Source of the DNA: an uncultured Lachnospiraceae bacterium
GTDB taxonomy: Bacteria > Bacillota > Clostridia > Lachnospirales > Lachnospiraceae
Length of the DNA: 37,207 nucleotides
Assembly: GCA_947628955.1 (NCBI GenBank)
Contig: CANRBX010000024.1
Location: 1-37,207 of the forward strand
Direction of reading: 5' to 3'
Shown: piece after piece, positions 7,072 to 15,331 of the stretch
Layout: each line of letters begins with the position of its first letter
Position numbering within the stretch: position 1 is the stretch's first letter
Notes under the pieces: model-generated
What the model was told of the DNA's origin: nothing
The model's database searches: none
The model's input: only the letters and a program-made list of their open reading frames with translations
Position numbers and translations under genes: made by a program

Positions 7072-7689
7072 ATGAAACACAGGGCAATGACTATTTTGTA
7101 CGAGGTGCACGATAATCTGTATGTCAATCTCACAAATCAGTGCCCGTGCGCCTGCACATTCTGTCTGCGGCAGACGCGTGAGAGCATGGAGGAATCCGGG
7201 CCGCTCTGGCTGGAGCACACGCCGTCCGTGGATGAGGTGCTGAAAGAGTTCGATAAGTTTGACATGGACAAGTACCGGGAGGTTGTGTTCTGCGGTTTCG
7301 GCGAGCCAACCGAGGCGCTGGATGCGCTTCTTGTGACGGCCCGCTTTGTCAAAGAGCGCTGGAACAAATCGATCCGCATCAATACGAACGGTCTGGGCAG
7401 CCTGATCAATGGAAAGAATATCGCCCCCCTGTTTGAGGGGCTGATCGACACCGTGTCTGTCAGCCTGAACACGCCGGATGCGCAGAAGTATCTCGAACTG
7501 GTGCGCCCGAAGTTCGGGGAGCAGTCTTATGATGCAATGCTTGAGTTTGCAAAAGAGTGCACCAGGTATGTGCCGGATGTGGTGATGACGACAGTCGCCA
7601 CGACGCTGAGTGCGAAGGAAGAAGATCAGTGCCGGGCGATCTGTGAGCGTCTGGGCGTGCGGTACAGGATCCGCCCCTGGGAGGACTGA
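7072..7689 (+). CDS. Radical SAM protein of the TatD-associated family
   Basis: A 205-residue radical SAM enzyme. The [4Fe-4S] ligands are the CX3CX2C set C24, C28 and C31 in TNQCPCACTFCLR. GFGEPT (about residue 76) is the SAM-binding GGE-like motif, and SIRINTNGLG follows. The short length and these sequences match the family found next to TatD nucleases in many anaerobes (TIGR04038-type). No tatD gene is in this window, so the usual linkage is broken or lies elsewhere. Reaction and substrate are unknown. It lies 153 bases after the B6 kinase, in the same direction. AAGGAAG precedes the ATG. Confidence 0.85.
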   Translation: MKHRAMTILYEVHDNLYVNLTNQCPCACTFCLRQTRESMEESGPLWLEHTPSVDEVLKEFDKFDMDKYREVVFCGFGEPTEALDALLVTARFVKERWNKSIRINTNGLGSLINGKNIAPLFEGLIDTVSVSLNTPDAQKYLELVRPKFGEQSYDAMLEFAKECTRYVPDVVMTTVATTLSAKEEDQCRAICERLGVRYRIRPWED

Positions 7690-7827
7690 GCGCGGCTGCG
7701 CAGGCCTGTCCGTACATTTGCAGGCGGAAAGTACTGTTCAGACCAGGCCGAAGCACTTGCTGCTGAGGCCGTAAGAAAGTGATTCAATGCCGTAGAAATT
7801 CCTGTAAAATTATTTTTCAGACAAGTG

Positions 7828-7856
7828 TTGCAGAATTCGGAAAAGTGTGGCATAAT
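7828..7856 (+). promoter_or_regulatory. Promoter of the BTAD regulator gene
   Basis: TTGCAG (7828-7833) and CATAAT (7851-7856) lie 17 bases apart, 41 bases before the ATG at 7897. Confidence 0.6.
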
Positions 7857-7896
7857 ATAGGCGCAAGGCCAGGTTTTATGCTATGAGGATTATGCT

Positions 7897-9186
7897 ATGA
7901 CTGGAAATAAATTAAAAGTGAAGATGCTGGGCGGTTTCTCTCTCTTTCTTGACGGACGCGAGATCGCCCTGGACAGAAACACGACGTCCAAGTCAATGCA
8001 GCTTCTGCAGCTGCTTTTTATTAATGTAGAGAGCGGAGGGATTGCGAAGACCAGTCTTGCGGACGCACTGTACGGCCGCGAGGAGGTAGAGAATAAAAAC
8101 GGAAGTCTGAACAACACGATCTTTCGTCTCAAAAAACAGCTAAAATCCGCGGGATTCCCGGACGCAGGCTATGTCGTCATCAAAAGAGGCATGTGCCGCT
8201 GGGAGGATGAAGCGATTCCGGTGGAGGTCGACGCCCTCGAGTTTGAGAGGCTGATCCAGGAGGGGCGTGAAAAGACGGACCGGGATGAAAAGATGGAGCT
8301 TTTTCTGAGGGCCTGCAGGCTTTACACCGGTGAGTTCCTTCCGAGCATGATCGGCGAGGACTGGGTGGCCGTGCGCAACGTCCGCTATCAGGACATGTAC
8401 GCGGAGAGCCTCCAGCAGCTGTGCGAATGGCTGCAGGAGAAGGGCCGTTTTGAGGATATTTTTCAGCTCAGCAGTACAGCGGCGAGTATTTATCCGTTTA
8501 ATGACTGGGCGCTCTGGCAGATTGACAGCCTGATCATGATGTCGCGTTACCGTGAGGCCATGGCGATCTATGAGAGAGTGACGAAGCTGTTCTTTGACGA
8601 ACTCGGACTGCCGCCATCGCCGGAGATGCTGAGCCGTGCGCGCCTGATGGCCGACCGGATCTCGCAGTCTTCCGGGGTCATCCAGGATATCAGGCAGAGG
8701 ATCCGCGAGAGGGAGAGGATGCCGGGGGCGTATTACTGTACGTACCCGAGCTTTGTCGATATCTATCATGTGATCAGCCGCATGATGGAGCGGAACGGGA
8801 TGTCTGTCTATCTGATGCTCTGCACGCTGAAGTATACGGGCGACGGTGCCGTGTCGGAGGAGCGCGAGCAGGAGATATCCGATTCGCTGAGAATATCGAT
8901 TATGGAAGTGCTCCGCAGAGGAGATTTCTATACGCGCTATAACCGTCAGCAGTTTCTGATCATGCTGCCGGAGATCACGCAGGAGAACTGTGCGAAGGTT
9001 TCCGCCAGGATCGACCGCTGGTTCAGCAAGAAAATGCGCAGAAACGATTACCAGGTAAATTATTATGTTGCCTCAGTAGCAGAGCTCGACGAGAACATAT
9101 CGGACGACAGCCGGGCGAATGACAAAATGTACAAGTTCCGGGATGAGAACAATCTTTGGGGGGCGGGCAGCAAACAAGAACAATAA
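7897..9186 (+). CDS. BTAD-domain transcriptional regulator with a degenerate GGDEF-like C-terminus
   Basis: A 429-residue cytoplasmic regulator. Residues 1-95 form an OmpR/SARP-like winged helix (KVKMLGGFSLFLDGREIAL, then a Lys/Arg-rich recognition region). Residues 100-245 form the bacterial transcriptional activator domain, a TPR-like helical bundle. From about 275 to 415 the protein resembles a diguanylate cyclase domain, but the active loop reads RYNRQQFLIMLPE where cyclases have R-x-GGDEF. It therefore cannot make c-di-GMP and may act as a sensor or dimerisation module. It is followed after 14 bases by a small gene and then by a GH2 glycosidase, which are possible targets. BTAD and DNA-binding assignment is strong; the GGDEF-like call is moderate. 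Confidence 0.8.
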   Translation: MTGNKLKVKMLGGFSLFLDGREIALDRNTTSKSMQLLQLLFINVESGGIAKTSLADALYGREEVENKNGSLNNTIFRLKKQLKSAGFPDAGYVVIKRGMCRWEDEAIPVEVDALEFERLIQEGREKTDRDEKMELFLRACRLYTGEFLPSMIGEDWVAVRNVRYQDMYAESLQQLCEWLQEKGRFEDIFQLSSTAASIYPFNDWALWQIDSLIMMSRYREAMAIYERVTKLFFDELGLPPSPEMLSRARLMADRISQSSGVIQDIRQRIRERERMPGAYYCTYPSFVDIYHVISRMMERNGMSVYLMLCTLKYTGDGAVSEEREQEISDSLRISIMEVLRRGDFYTRYNRQQFLIMLPEITQENCAKVSARIDRWFSKKMRRNDYQVNYYVASVAELDENISDDSRANDKMYKFRDENNLWGAGSKQEQ

Positions 9187-9200
9187 AAGGAGAGAAGCAT

Positions 9201-9638
9201 TTGAACGACCATAGTTTTTTTACCATTGGCATGACGGCCCCAAATCTTATGGTGGTATGTCTGGACGCCCCGGTAGGAGCCGGAGAACCGGGAAGGCTGT
9301 ACAGCTGTTACAGCACGGAGCCGCTGAAATTTGAGGACGAGAATCAGCTGCTCCTGCTGATGGAGCAGGTGATGGACAGCATTAATTTCCCGCAGTCATC
9401 GGCGTCTCTGCGGAATTACGGCGCAAAAGAGCAGCCGCAGAAGCATGAAAAGCCCCCGAAGGTGATGGAGCAGCGGGAGCTGCTCAATTTCCGCGGATCG
9501 GTGGGCACGTATGCGATCCGGGTGCAGTACCGCCAGAATGCGACATGGCAGGGTGAGATTTTATGGTTGGAACAGAACATGGTCAGAAGCTTCAGCAGTG
9601 AGCTGGAAATGCTGAAGCTGATGGATAATATGCGATAG
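9201..9638 (+). CDS. Small protein of unknown function downstream of the BTAD regulator
   Basis: A 145-residue protein starting at TTG 9201 with AAAGGAGAG at the proper distance; the in-frame ATG at 9156 lies inside the regulator gene and lacks a ribosome site. No signal peptide or membrane segment. The N-terminus reads NDHSFFTIGM, followed by a segment that could fold as a small beta-sheet domain, and the C-terminal third has WQGEILWLEQN followed by a short helix. I do not recognise the family. The tight spacing to the BTAD gene indicates one operon, so it may work with that regulator. Confidence 0.6.
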   Translation: MNDHSFFTIGMTAPNLMVVCLDAPVGAGEPGRLYSCYSTEPLKFEDENQLLLLMEQVMDSINFPQSSASLRNYGAKEQPQKHEKPPKVMEQRELLNFRGSVGTYAIRVQYRQNATWQGEILWLEQNMVRSFSSELEMLKLMDNMR

Positions 9639-9669
9639 GAAGGGCCGGCTGGAGCTGCGGAAGGTGCAG

Positions 9670-9835
9670 AACCGCCGGCTTCGTTTTTGTACGGCAGATA
9701 CCGGACCGCCGGCCTGCTTTTTGTACGGCAGGTGGAGAATGATCGGCTCCGCTGTTTATACGGCAGGTGCGCAGTCACTGATTTTGATGTTGGTGAGGCA
9801 GGAACCGGATCGCCGGTTCTGTTGTTTGTGCGGCG
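9670..9835 (+). repeat. Four degenerate repeats in the gap before the GH2 gene
   Basis: Copies at about 9670-9699, 9701-9733, 9741-9768 and 9801-9835 share a CCGCCGGCTT-like start, a T-rich middle and a GTACGGCAGGT-like end. The first two carry GCCGGC with a run of T, so one may act as a terminator for the small gene ending at 9638. The 303-base stretch 9639-9941 holds these repeats and no credible gene; the open frame running through it is a by-product of base composition. Confidence 0.5.
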
Positions 9836-9941
9836 AAAATCCTGCCGCGGCGCGCAAAGACCTATTTTGGTCTCGTGGAAGGCCTCGTGTGCGGGTCTTG
9901 CGCGTCATTTGGAAATTCATGGTAAGGGGGAAGGGTTAGTT

Positions 9942-11759
9942 ATGCGCGTTACGGATGCGGTAAAGGCGATACGTCCGGGCCGGAGGCGGGCGGCGGGACA
10001 TGCGGCGCTCTCCACGGTCTGGAGCGAACAGGAACCCGGCAGGACGCCGGACGAGTATCCGCGCCCGCAGCTTCGCAGGGACAACTGGAGCTGCCTGAAC
10101 GGGCTGTGGAAATATGCTTTTACGGATCATGCGGACCGGCCGGCGGTATTTGACGGGGAAATCCTGGTGCCGTTTTCGCCGGAATGCGCGCGCTCCGGCG
10201 TACTCCGGCGCCTGGAGCCGGGCCGGTATCTCTGGTACTTCCGCACGGTGTTTCTGCGCGGGATCCCGTCGGGAAAAAGGCTTCTGCTCCATTTCGGGGC
10301 GGTGGACGAGCGCTGTGCGGTCTGGTGGAACGGAAATCTGCTGGGCAGGCACCGGAACGGCTATCTCGCCTTTTCGTTTGATGTGACAGATTACATCCGC
10401 GAGGGATGCAACACGCTCTGGGTGCGCGTGCAGGACGGCACAGACAGCGAGGACTGCTGCAGGGGAAAGCAGACGCTGAACCCGGGCGGCATGTTTTACA
10501 CGGCGCACAGCGGCATCTGGCAGACGGTGTGGCTGGAATGGGTGCCGGAGAATTACATCCGCAGGATGAAGATCACGCCGCTGTTTGACTCGTGCGAGGT
10601 GCGCATCGAGCTGGAGCTCGCGCGGCCGGAGCCGGCGGAGATCCTGGTTCGCGGAGAGAGCACTGCGTATCTGCACCGGGTCGGACGGGACGATTTCCGG
10701 GAGGTGCGGGAGAAAAAAGGCTCCTGCCCCGGGAGCGTGAGCGTCTCGGCGCAGGTCGCGCTGCCTGAACTGTGCCCCTGGAGCCCGGAGCGTCCGTTTC
10801 TGTATGATCTGGAGATCCGGGCCGGGGAGGACAGCGTCAGGAGCTATTTTGCGATGCGCAAATTCTCCGTCGGAACCGACGGCCGTGGATTCCCGAGGCT
10901 GATGCTGAACAACCGGCCGTATTTTTTCAACGGGGTGCTCGACCAGGGCTACTGGCCGGAAAGTCTCTGCACGCCGCCGTCCGACGAGGCGATGATCTTT
11001 GACATTTCCGGAATGAAGGAGCTCGGCTTTAATATGCTGCGCAAGCATATCAAGATAGAACCGATGCGCTGGTACTACCACTGTGACCGTATCGGCATGG
11101 TGGTGTGGCAGGATATGGTAAACGGAGGGGAACCGCTGAATCTGCCCTTTGTCTGCTATCTCCCGACCATGTTTCCCTTTGTCACCACGCGCGTGAAGGA
11201 CGGCTTCTACCGGCTGTTCGGTCGGAAGGACAGGGCGGCGCGCCTGCGCTGGGAGGAAGACTGCATGGCGGCGGCCGCGCAGCTGGAGAACTGCCCGTGC
11301 ATCGGCATGTGGGTTCTGTTTAATGAGGGCTGGGGGCAGTTTGACGCGCTTCGGATCACGGAGCGCATCCGGAAGGCCGATCCCACCCGGCCTGTGGACC
11401 ATGCGAGCGGCTGGTTTGACTAGGGCGGCGGGGATGTCAGGAGCGTGCACAACTATTTCCGCGTGCTGAAAGTGCAGAAGGACGCCCGCCCGTTTGTCAT
11501 CTCGGAGTACGGCGGCCTTGCCTGCCCGGTGGCGGGCCACACTTATGCGGAGCGCACGTACGGATACCACAGCTGCAGGAGCCTTTCGGAGTTTGCCCGT
11601 TCTTTTGAAAAACTGCAGCAGCAGATCCGCGCTCTCGAGCAGAAAGGGCTTTCCGGCGCGGTCTACACGCAGGTCTCCGACATCGAGGAAGAGGTGAACG
11701 GCCTGTACACGTATGACCGCCGGATCTGCAAAGTGTCCGGTGGGCATAATTCGCAATAA
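9942..11759 (+). pseudogene. Glycoside hydrolase family 2 enzyme with an in-frame TAG stop
   Basis: Coding is continuous from ATG 9942 to TAA 11759 (605 residues) except for a TAG at 11421-11423, codon 494. The parts are a jelly-roll sugar-binding domain (about 25-215, with WYFRTVF and GRHRNGYLAFSFDVTDYI), an immunoglobulin-like domain, and a TIM barrel. The acid/base glutamate is E462 in WVLFNEGWGQFD, before the stop. The nucleophile is E522 in FVISEYGG, after it. Related enzymes have glutamine where the stop falls (FDQGGGDV), so one CAG-to-TAG change explains it. Without read-through the product lacks its nucleophile. There is no signal peptide, so it would act on oligosaccharides in the cytoplasm. 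The exact glycosidic activity cannot be told. Confidence 0.85.
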
Positions 11760-11764
11760 TTTGC

Positions 11765-11793
11765 TTGAGATTCATGCAGTAAAGTAGTAAAAT
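11765..11793 (+). promoter_or_regulatory. Promoter of the lipid kinase gene
   Basis: TTGAGA (11765-11770) and TAAAAT (11788-11793) are separated by 17 bases, giving a leader of about 130 bases before the ATG at 11931. Confidence 0.6.
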
Positions 11794-11930
11794 AGACAAT
11801 AATTGTTCAGAGCAGACGGAGGTTTCTCTGTGAAGGTGCTGAACAGACAGACAGTTGGCTGTACAGGAACGTTTTCAGGCATTAATTTCAGCTGCATCAG
11901 TAAAACTTATATTTTGGAGATTTTTTGTCT

Positions 11931-12851
11931 ATGAAGAAAATGTTATTTGTATACAATCCGCGGTCGGGGAAGGGACTGATCCGGAACAGCCTTTCGGCGG
12001 TCATAGAGATATTTTCGGGGGCCGGATATGAGGTTACGGTCCACCCGACAAAGGCGGAGAACGACGCGAAAAGAGTCGTCAGGGACTGCGCGGCGGCGTA
12101 TGAGCTGATCGCCTGCTGCGGCGGCGACGGGACGCTGGACGAGGTAGTCGCGGGGATGATGGACAGCGGGGTGCGGCGCACGATCGGATATATCCCGGCC
12201 GGCAGCACGAACGATTTCGGCAACAGCCTGGGGATCCCGAAGCAGATGGAGGAGGCCGCGGAGCTGATCGTGAGCGGCGGGATCTTCCACTGCGACATCG
12301 GCAGGATGAATGAGGACTACTTTGTGTATGTGGCTGCGTTCGGGGCATTTACGGACGTATCCTACCAGACCAATCAGGATATGAAGAACATGCTCGGCCA
12401 TGCGGCGTACCTGCTGGAGGGCATGAAGCGCATGGGCACATGGAAGAGCAAATGGCTCCGTGTGGAGAGCGAAGAATATACCGACGAGGGGGAATTTGTA
12501 TTCGGCATGATCACAAACTCCAACTCTGTCGGAGGGATCCGGGGACTGCCCGGGAACGACGTGGAGCTGAACGACGGCCTGTTCGAGGTGATGCTGGTGC
12601 GCAACCCGCAGAATCTGAGCGACTGGCAGGACATCATCACTGCTGTCCTGACGAGGGAGGAATCCGCCGGAAATGTGGTGCGCTTTAAGACGGACCGGCT
12701 GAAGCTCATCTCGAAGGAGCCGATCGCGTGGACGCGCGACGGAGAAAACGGGGGCGAGCACACGGAGGTGGAGCTGGTCAATCTGCAGCAGGTGCTGGAC
12801 ATTGTCGTGGCGGCGGGCATGGAGCCCGTGATGCATGAGCTGCATGCATGA
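11931..12851 (+). CDS. Diacylglycerol kinase/YegS-family lipid kinase
   Basis: A 306-residue soluble lipid kinase. ATG 11931 follows TTGGAGA at a ten-base distance; a TTG at 11925 is possible but too close. The nucleotide-binding loop is GGDGTLDEV (GGDGT at residues 64-68), followed by PAGSTNDFGNSLG, both diagnostic of the DagK catalytic domain. The C-terminal beta-sandwich contains NSNSVGGI and LNDGLFEVMLVR. Such enzymes phosphorylate diacylglycerol or related lipids at the membrane, recycling diacylglycerol released by glycerophosphate-polymer synthesis. It has its own promoter, and the xylulokinase gene begins 114 bases later. Confidence 0.88.
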   Translation: MKKMLFVYNPRSGKGLIRNSLSAVIEIFSGAGYEVTVHPTKAENDAKRVVRDCAAAYELIACCGGDGTLDEVVAGMMDSGVRRTIGYIPAGSTNDFGNSLGIPKQMEEAAELIVSGGIFHCDIGRMNEDYFVYVAAFGAFTDVSYQTNQDMKNMLGHAAYLLEGMKRMGTWKSKWLRVESEEYTDEGEFVFGMITNSNSVGGIRGLPGNDVELNDGLFEVMLVRNPQNLSDWQDIITAVLTREESAGNVVRFKTDRLKLISKEPIAWTRDGENGGEHTEVELVNLQQVLDIVVAAGMEPVMHELHA

Positions 12852-12965
12852 CCAGGACGGACAGGCGCGGCGGCAGAGGCATACAGATGCCAGCCGGGGC
12901 AGCACTGTAAACCCGGAAAACAGATTCTGACACACGGTGAAATATATATATGAAGGGAGAACGAT

Positions 12966-14435
12966 ATGTTATATGCAGGCATTGACCTGGGCACGTCGGC
13001 AGTGAAGCTGCTGCTGATGGATGAGACAGGAAAGATTCTGAAGATTGTGTCGAAGGAGTATCCGATCTTCTTCCCGCATCCGGGCTGGTCGGAGCAGAGG
13101 CCGGAGGACTGGTATGAGCAGACGATGGCGGGCCTTGCGGAGCTGTTCGCGGACTGTGACAGGAGCCGGGTGGCCGGGATCAGTTTCGGCGGGCAGATGC
13201 ACGGGCTCGTGATCCTCGACGAGAACGACCAGGTGATCCGCCCGGCGCTTCTGTGGAATGACGGCCGGACCTACGAAGAGTGCGACTACCTGAACAATGT
13301 GATCGGAAAGGAGAAGCTGTCCGAGTACACGGCGAACATCTCCTTTACCGGGTTTACCGCACCGAAGATCCTCTGGGTAAAAAATAAAGAGCCGGAGAAT
13401 TTCGCGAAGATCGCGAAGATCATGCTTCCGAAGGACTATATCGCATACCGCCTTTCCGGCGTGCACTGCACGGATGTGTCCGACGCGTCCGGCATGCTGC
13501 TGTTTGATGTGAAGAACCGCTGCTGGTCGAAGGAGATGCTGGAGATCTGCGGGATCCGCGAGGAACAGATGGCGAAGATCTTCGAGAGCTATGAGCCTGT
13601 CGGCACGATCCTGCCGGAGCTCGCGGCGCAGCTGGGCATCCCGGAGACCGTGAAGATCGCGGCCGGCGCGGGCGACAATGCCGCTGCGGCAGTCGGGACG
13701 GGCACCGTCGGGGACGGCATGTGCAACATTTCGCTCGGGACGAGCGGAACCATCTTTATTTCCTCGGAGAAATTCGGCGTGGACAAGTTCAACGCGCTTC
13801 ACGCGTTCGCGCACGCGGACGGGCATTACCACCTGATGGGCTGCATGCTCTCGGCCGCCTCCTGCAACAAATGGTGGATGGATGAGATCATCGGCACAAA
13901 GGACTACGCGGCGGAGCAGGCCGCGATCGGAAAGCTCGGCGAGAACCATGTGTTCTTCCTGCCGTACCTGATGGGAGAGCGCTCCCCGCACAATAACCCG
14001 AATGCCCGCGCGACGTTTATCGGCATGACGATGGACACGACGCGCGCGGACATGACGCAGGCCGTGCTCGAGGGCGTGGCGTTCGCGCTGAGAGATTCCC
14101 TGGAGGTGGCGAAGGCGCTCGGGCTTAAGATCGAGCGCACGAAGATCTGCGGCGGCGGCGCGAAGAGCCCGCTGTGGAAGAAGATCATCGCGAATGTGCT
14201 GAACCTCAGGGTGGATGTGATCGAGAGCGAGGAGGGGCCGGCGCTCGGGGGAGCGATGCTGGCGGCCGTGGCCTGCGGCGAGTTTGCCTCGGTGGAGGAT
14301 GCTGCGGCGAAGCTCGTGCATATCATCGATACGGTAGAGCCGGATCCGGAGCTCGTGGAGAAGTACGAGGCGCGCTACGCGCAGTTTAAGGAGATCTATC
14401 CGGCATGTAAGGGACTGTTCGAGATCATACATTAG
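12966..14435 (+). CDS. xylB: Xylulokinase (FGGY family)
   Basis: A 489-residue FGGY carbohydrate kinase, the usual length for XylB. YAGIDLGTSAVKLLLMDE is the first phosphate loop; FGGQMHGLVILD and LWNDGRT are the xylulose-binding segments typical of XylB. GAGDNAAAAVG carries the catalytic aspartate, and ICGGGAKSPLWKKIIANVL is the C-terminal ATP site. It phosphorylates D-xylulose to D-xylulose 5-phosphate for the pentose phosphate or phosphoketolase route. AAGGGAGAA precedes the ATG. It heads the sugar cluster with DUF4867, an isomerase and a mutarotase. No XylA-type xylose isomerase is in the window, so the ketose must come from the neighbouring isomerase or from elsewhere. Confidence 0.92.
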   Translation: MLYAGIDLGTSAVKLLLMDETGKILKIVSKEYPIFFPHPGWSEQRPEDWYEQTMAGLAELFADCDRSRVAGISFGGQMHGLVILDENDQVIRPALLWNDGRTYEECDYLNNVIGKEKLSEYTANISFTGFTAPKILWVKNKEPENFAKIAKIMLPKDYIAYRLSGVHCTDVSDASGMLLFDVKNRCWSKEMLEICGIREEQMAKIFESYEPVGTILPELAAQLGIPETVKIAAGAGDNAAAAVGTGTVGDGMCNISLGTSGTIFISSEKFGVDKFNALHAFAHADGHYHLMGCMLSAASCNKWWMDEIIGTKDYAAEQAAIGKLGENHVFFLPYLMGERSPHNNPNARATFIGMTMDTTRADMTQAVLEGVAFALRDSLEVAKALGLKIERTKICGGGAKSPLWKKIIANVLNLRVDVIESEEGPALGGAMLAAVACGEFASVEDAAAKLVHIIDTVEPDPELVEKYEARYAQFKEIYPACKGLFEIIH

Positions 14436-14437
14436 AA

Positions 14438-14502
14438 CAGGACCATACATCAGGATCATACATCAGAATCATGCATCAGGATCATACATCAGGATCATAT
14501 AT
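14438..14502 (+). repeat. Five tandem 13-bp repeats directly after xylB
   Basis: Units CAGGACCATACAT (14438), CAGGATCATACAT (14451), CAGAATCATGCAT (14464), CAGGATCATACAT (14477) and CAGGATCATATAT (14490). A related GAGATCATACAT forms the last codons of xylB, so the array probably grew from the gene end. It lies in the 187-base gap before DUF4867; the remainder of that gap shows no clear signal. Confidence 0.85.
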
Positions 14503-14622
14503 ATCCGGAATATCCGGATCATGCGTCGGCCGCATGGGGACGGCGGCGTCAGGCCTGACAGGAAGAATAAAATATAGGAAGAAAAGGAAACAAAACCATA
14601 TAAGATGCAGGGAGGGGTACCT

Positions 14623-15240
14623 ATGGAGATTAAAAAGGTGACAGATGCGGCGTTTGGCAAATATGGCCGTGTCGTCGGGAATATCGATTTCTCGGGGCTG
14701 GTTGAGAAGCTGGCCGAGACGCCGTGCCCGGCCGATACGGTGTACGAGCCGTCGGTGGAGCTTCTGGAGCAGCTTCCGGTGTTTGGCGAGCTGCAGACAA
14801 AGACGTACGGCGAGCTGCCGATCCAGATCGGATACTGCAACGGCAACAATTACAAGCTCAATGCGCTGGAGTATCACCGCTCATCCGAGATCAATGTGGC
14901 CGGCACGGACGCGATCCTTCTTGTCGGCTGGCAGCCGGACATCGCGGACGATGGGACGTATGACACGTCTCTGATCGAGGCGTTCCTGCTTCCGAAGGGA
15001 ACGGCTGTGGAGGTGTACGCGACGACGCTTCACTATGCGCCGTGCAATGCACAGGAGGGCGGCTTCCGCGTGGCGATCGTGCTTCCGCGCGGCACGAATC
15101 TTCCCCTTGAGAAGGAGCATGCCGGCGGCGAGGACGCGAGGCTGACGGCGAAGAACAAATGGCTGATCGGACATCCGGAGGGCGGGCTTCCGGAGGGTTC
15201 CCCGCTGGGACTGGTCGGCGAGAACATCTGCCTGAAATAG
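14623..15240 (+). CDS. DUF4867 family protein, cupin-like
   Basis: A 205-residue protein starting at ATG 14623 after AGGGAGGGG. It matches DUF4867 proteins found beside sugar isomerase and xylulokinase genes in gut Clostridia. YHRSSEIN (His-x3-Glu) and a later FLLPKGTAVEVYATTLHYAPC segment look like the two metal-binding motifs of a cupin barrel, as in D-lyxose isomerases and ureidoglycolate lyases. Its place between a kinase and an isomerase suggests a role in the same sugar pathway, perhaps as an isomerase, epimerase or ligand-binding protein. The biochemical activity of the family is, as far as I know, undefined. Confidence 0.75.
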   Translation: MEIKKVTDAAFGKYGRVVGNIDFSGLVEKLAETPCPADTVYEPSVELLEQLPVFGELQTKTYGELPIQIGYCNGNNYKLNALEYHRSSEINVAGTDAILLVGWQPDIADDGTYDTSLIEAFLLPKGTAVEVYATTLHYAPCNAQEGGFRVAIVLPRGTNLPLEKEHAGGEDARLTAKNKWLIGHPEGGLPEGSPLGLVGENICLK

Positions 15241-15331
15241 CAGGGCGAACGGGCCCGCGTCCCCGGCAATGTTACGTGGCAGCGAGAAGCTGTTTACAAA
15301 ATAAAATCTTTTGTATTAGGAGGATAAAGCA

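Noticed and set aside
6223-7218. Open frame of 331 codons antisense to pdxK
   Set aside because: Composition shadow with no family features.
9936-11756. Open frame of 606 codons on the minus strand opposite the GH2 gene
   Set aside because: Its product is rich in R, H, P and A with no domain, and it mirrors GC-rich codons of the real gene. It simply lacks stops because of composition.
11445-11759. Translation restart at GTG after the TAG in the GH2 gene
   Set aside because: A GGAG lies only two bases before the GTG, too close to work, and the fragment would be only part of a barrel. It is better treated as the rest of one interrupted gene.
12969-14459. Open frame of 496 codons antisense to xylB
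   Set aside because: Same composition effect; the plus strand encodes a full-length FGGY kinase with all motifs.
14438-14502. CRISPR or iteron origin
   Set aside because: Units of 13 bp abut without spacers, and no replication gene is nearby; slippage is simpler.
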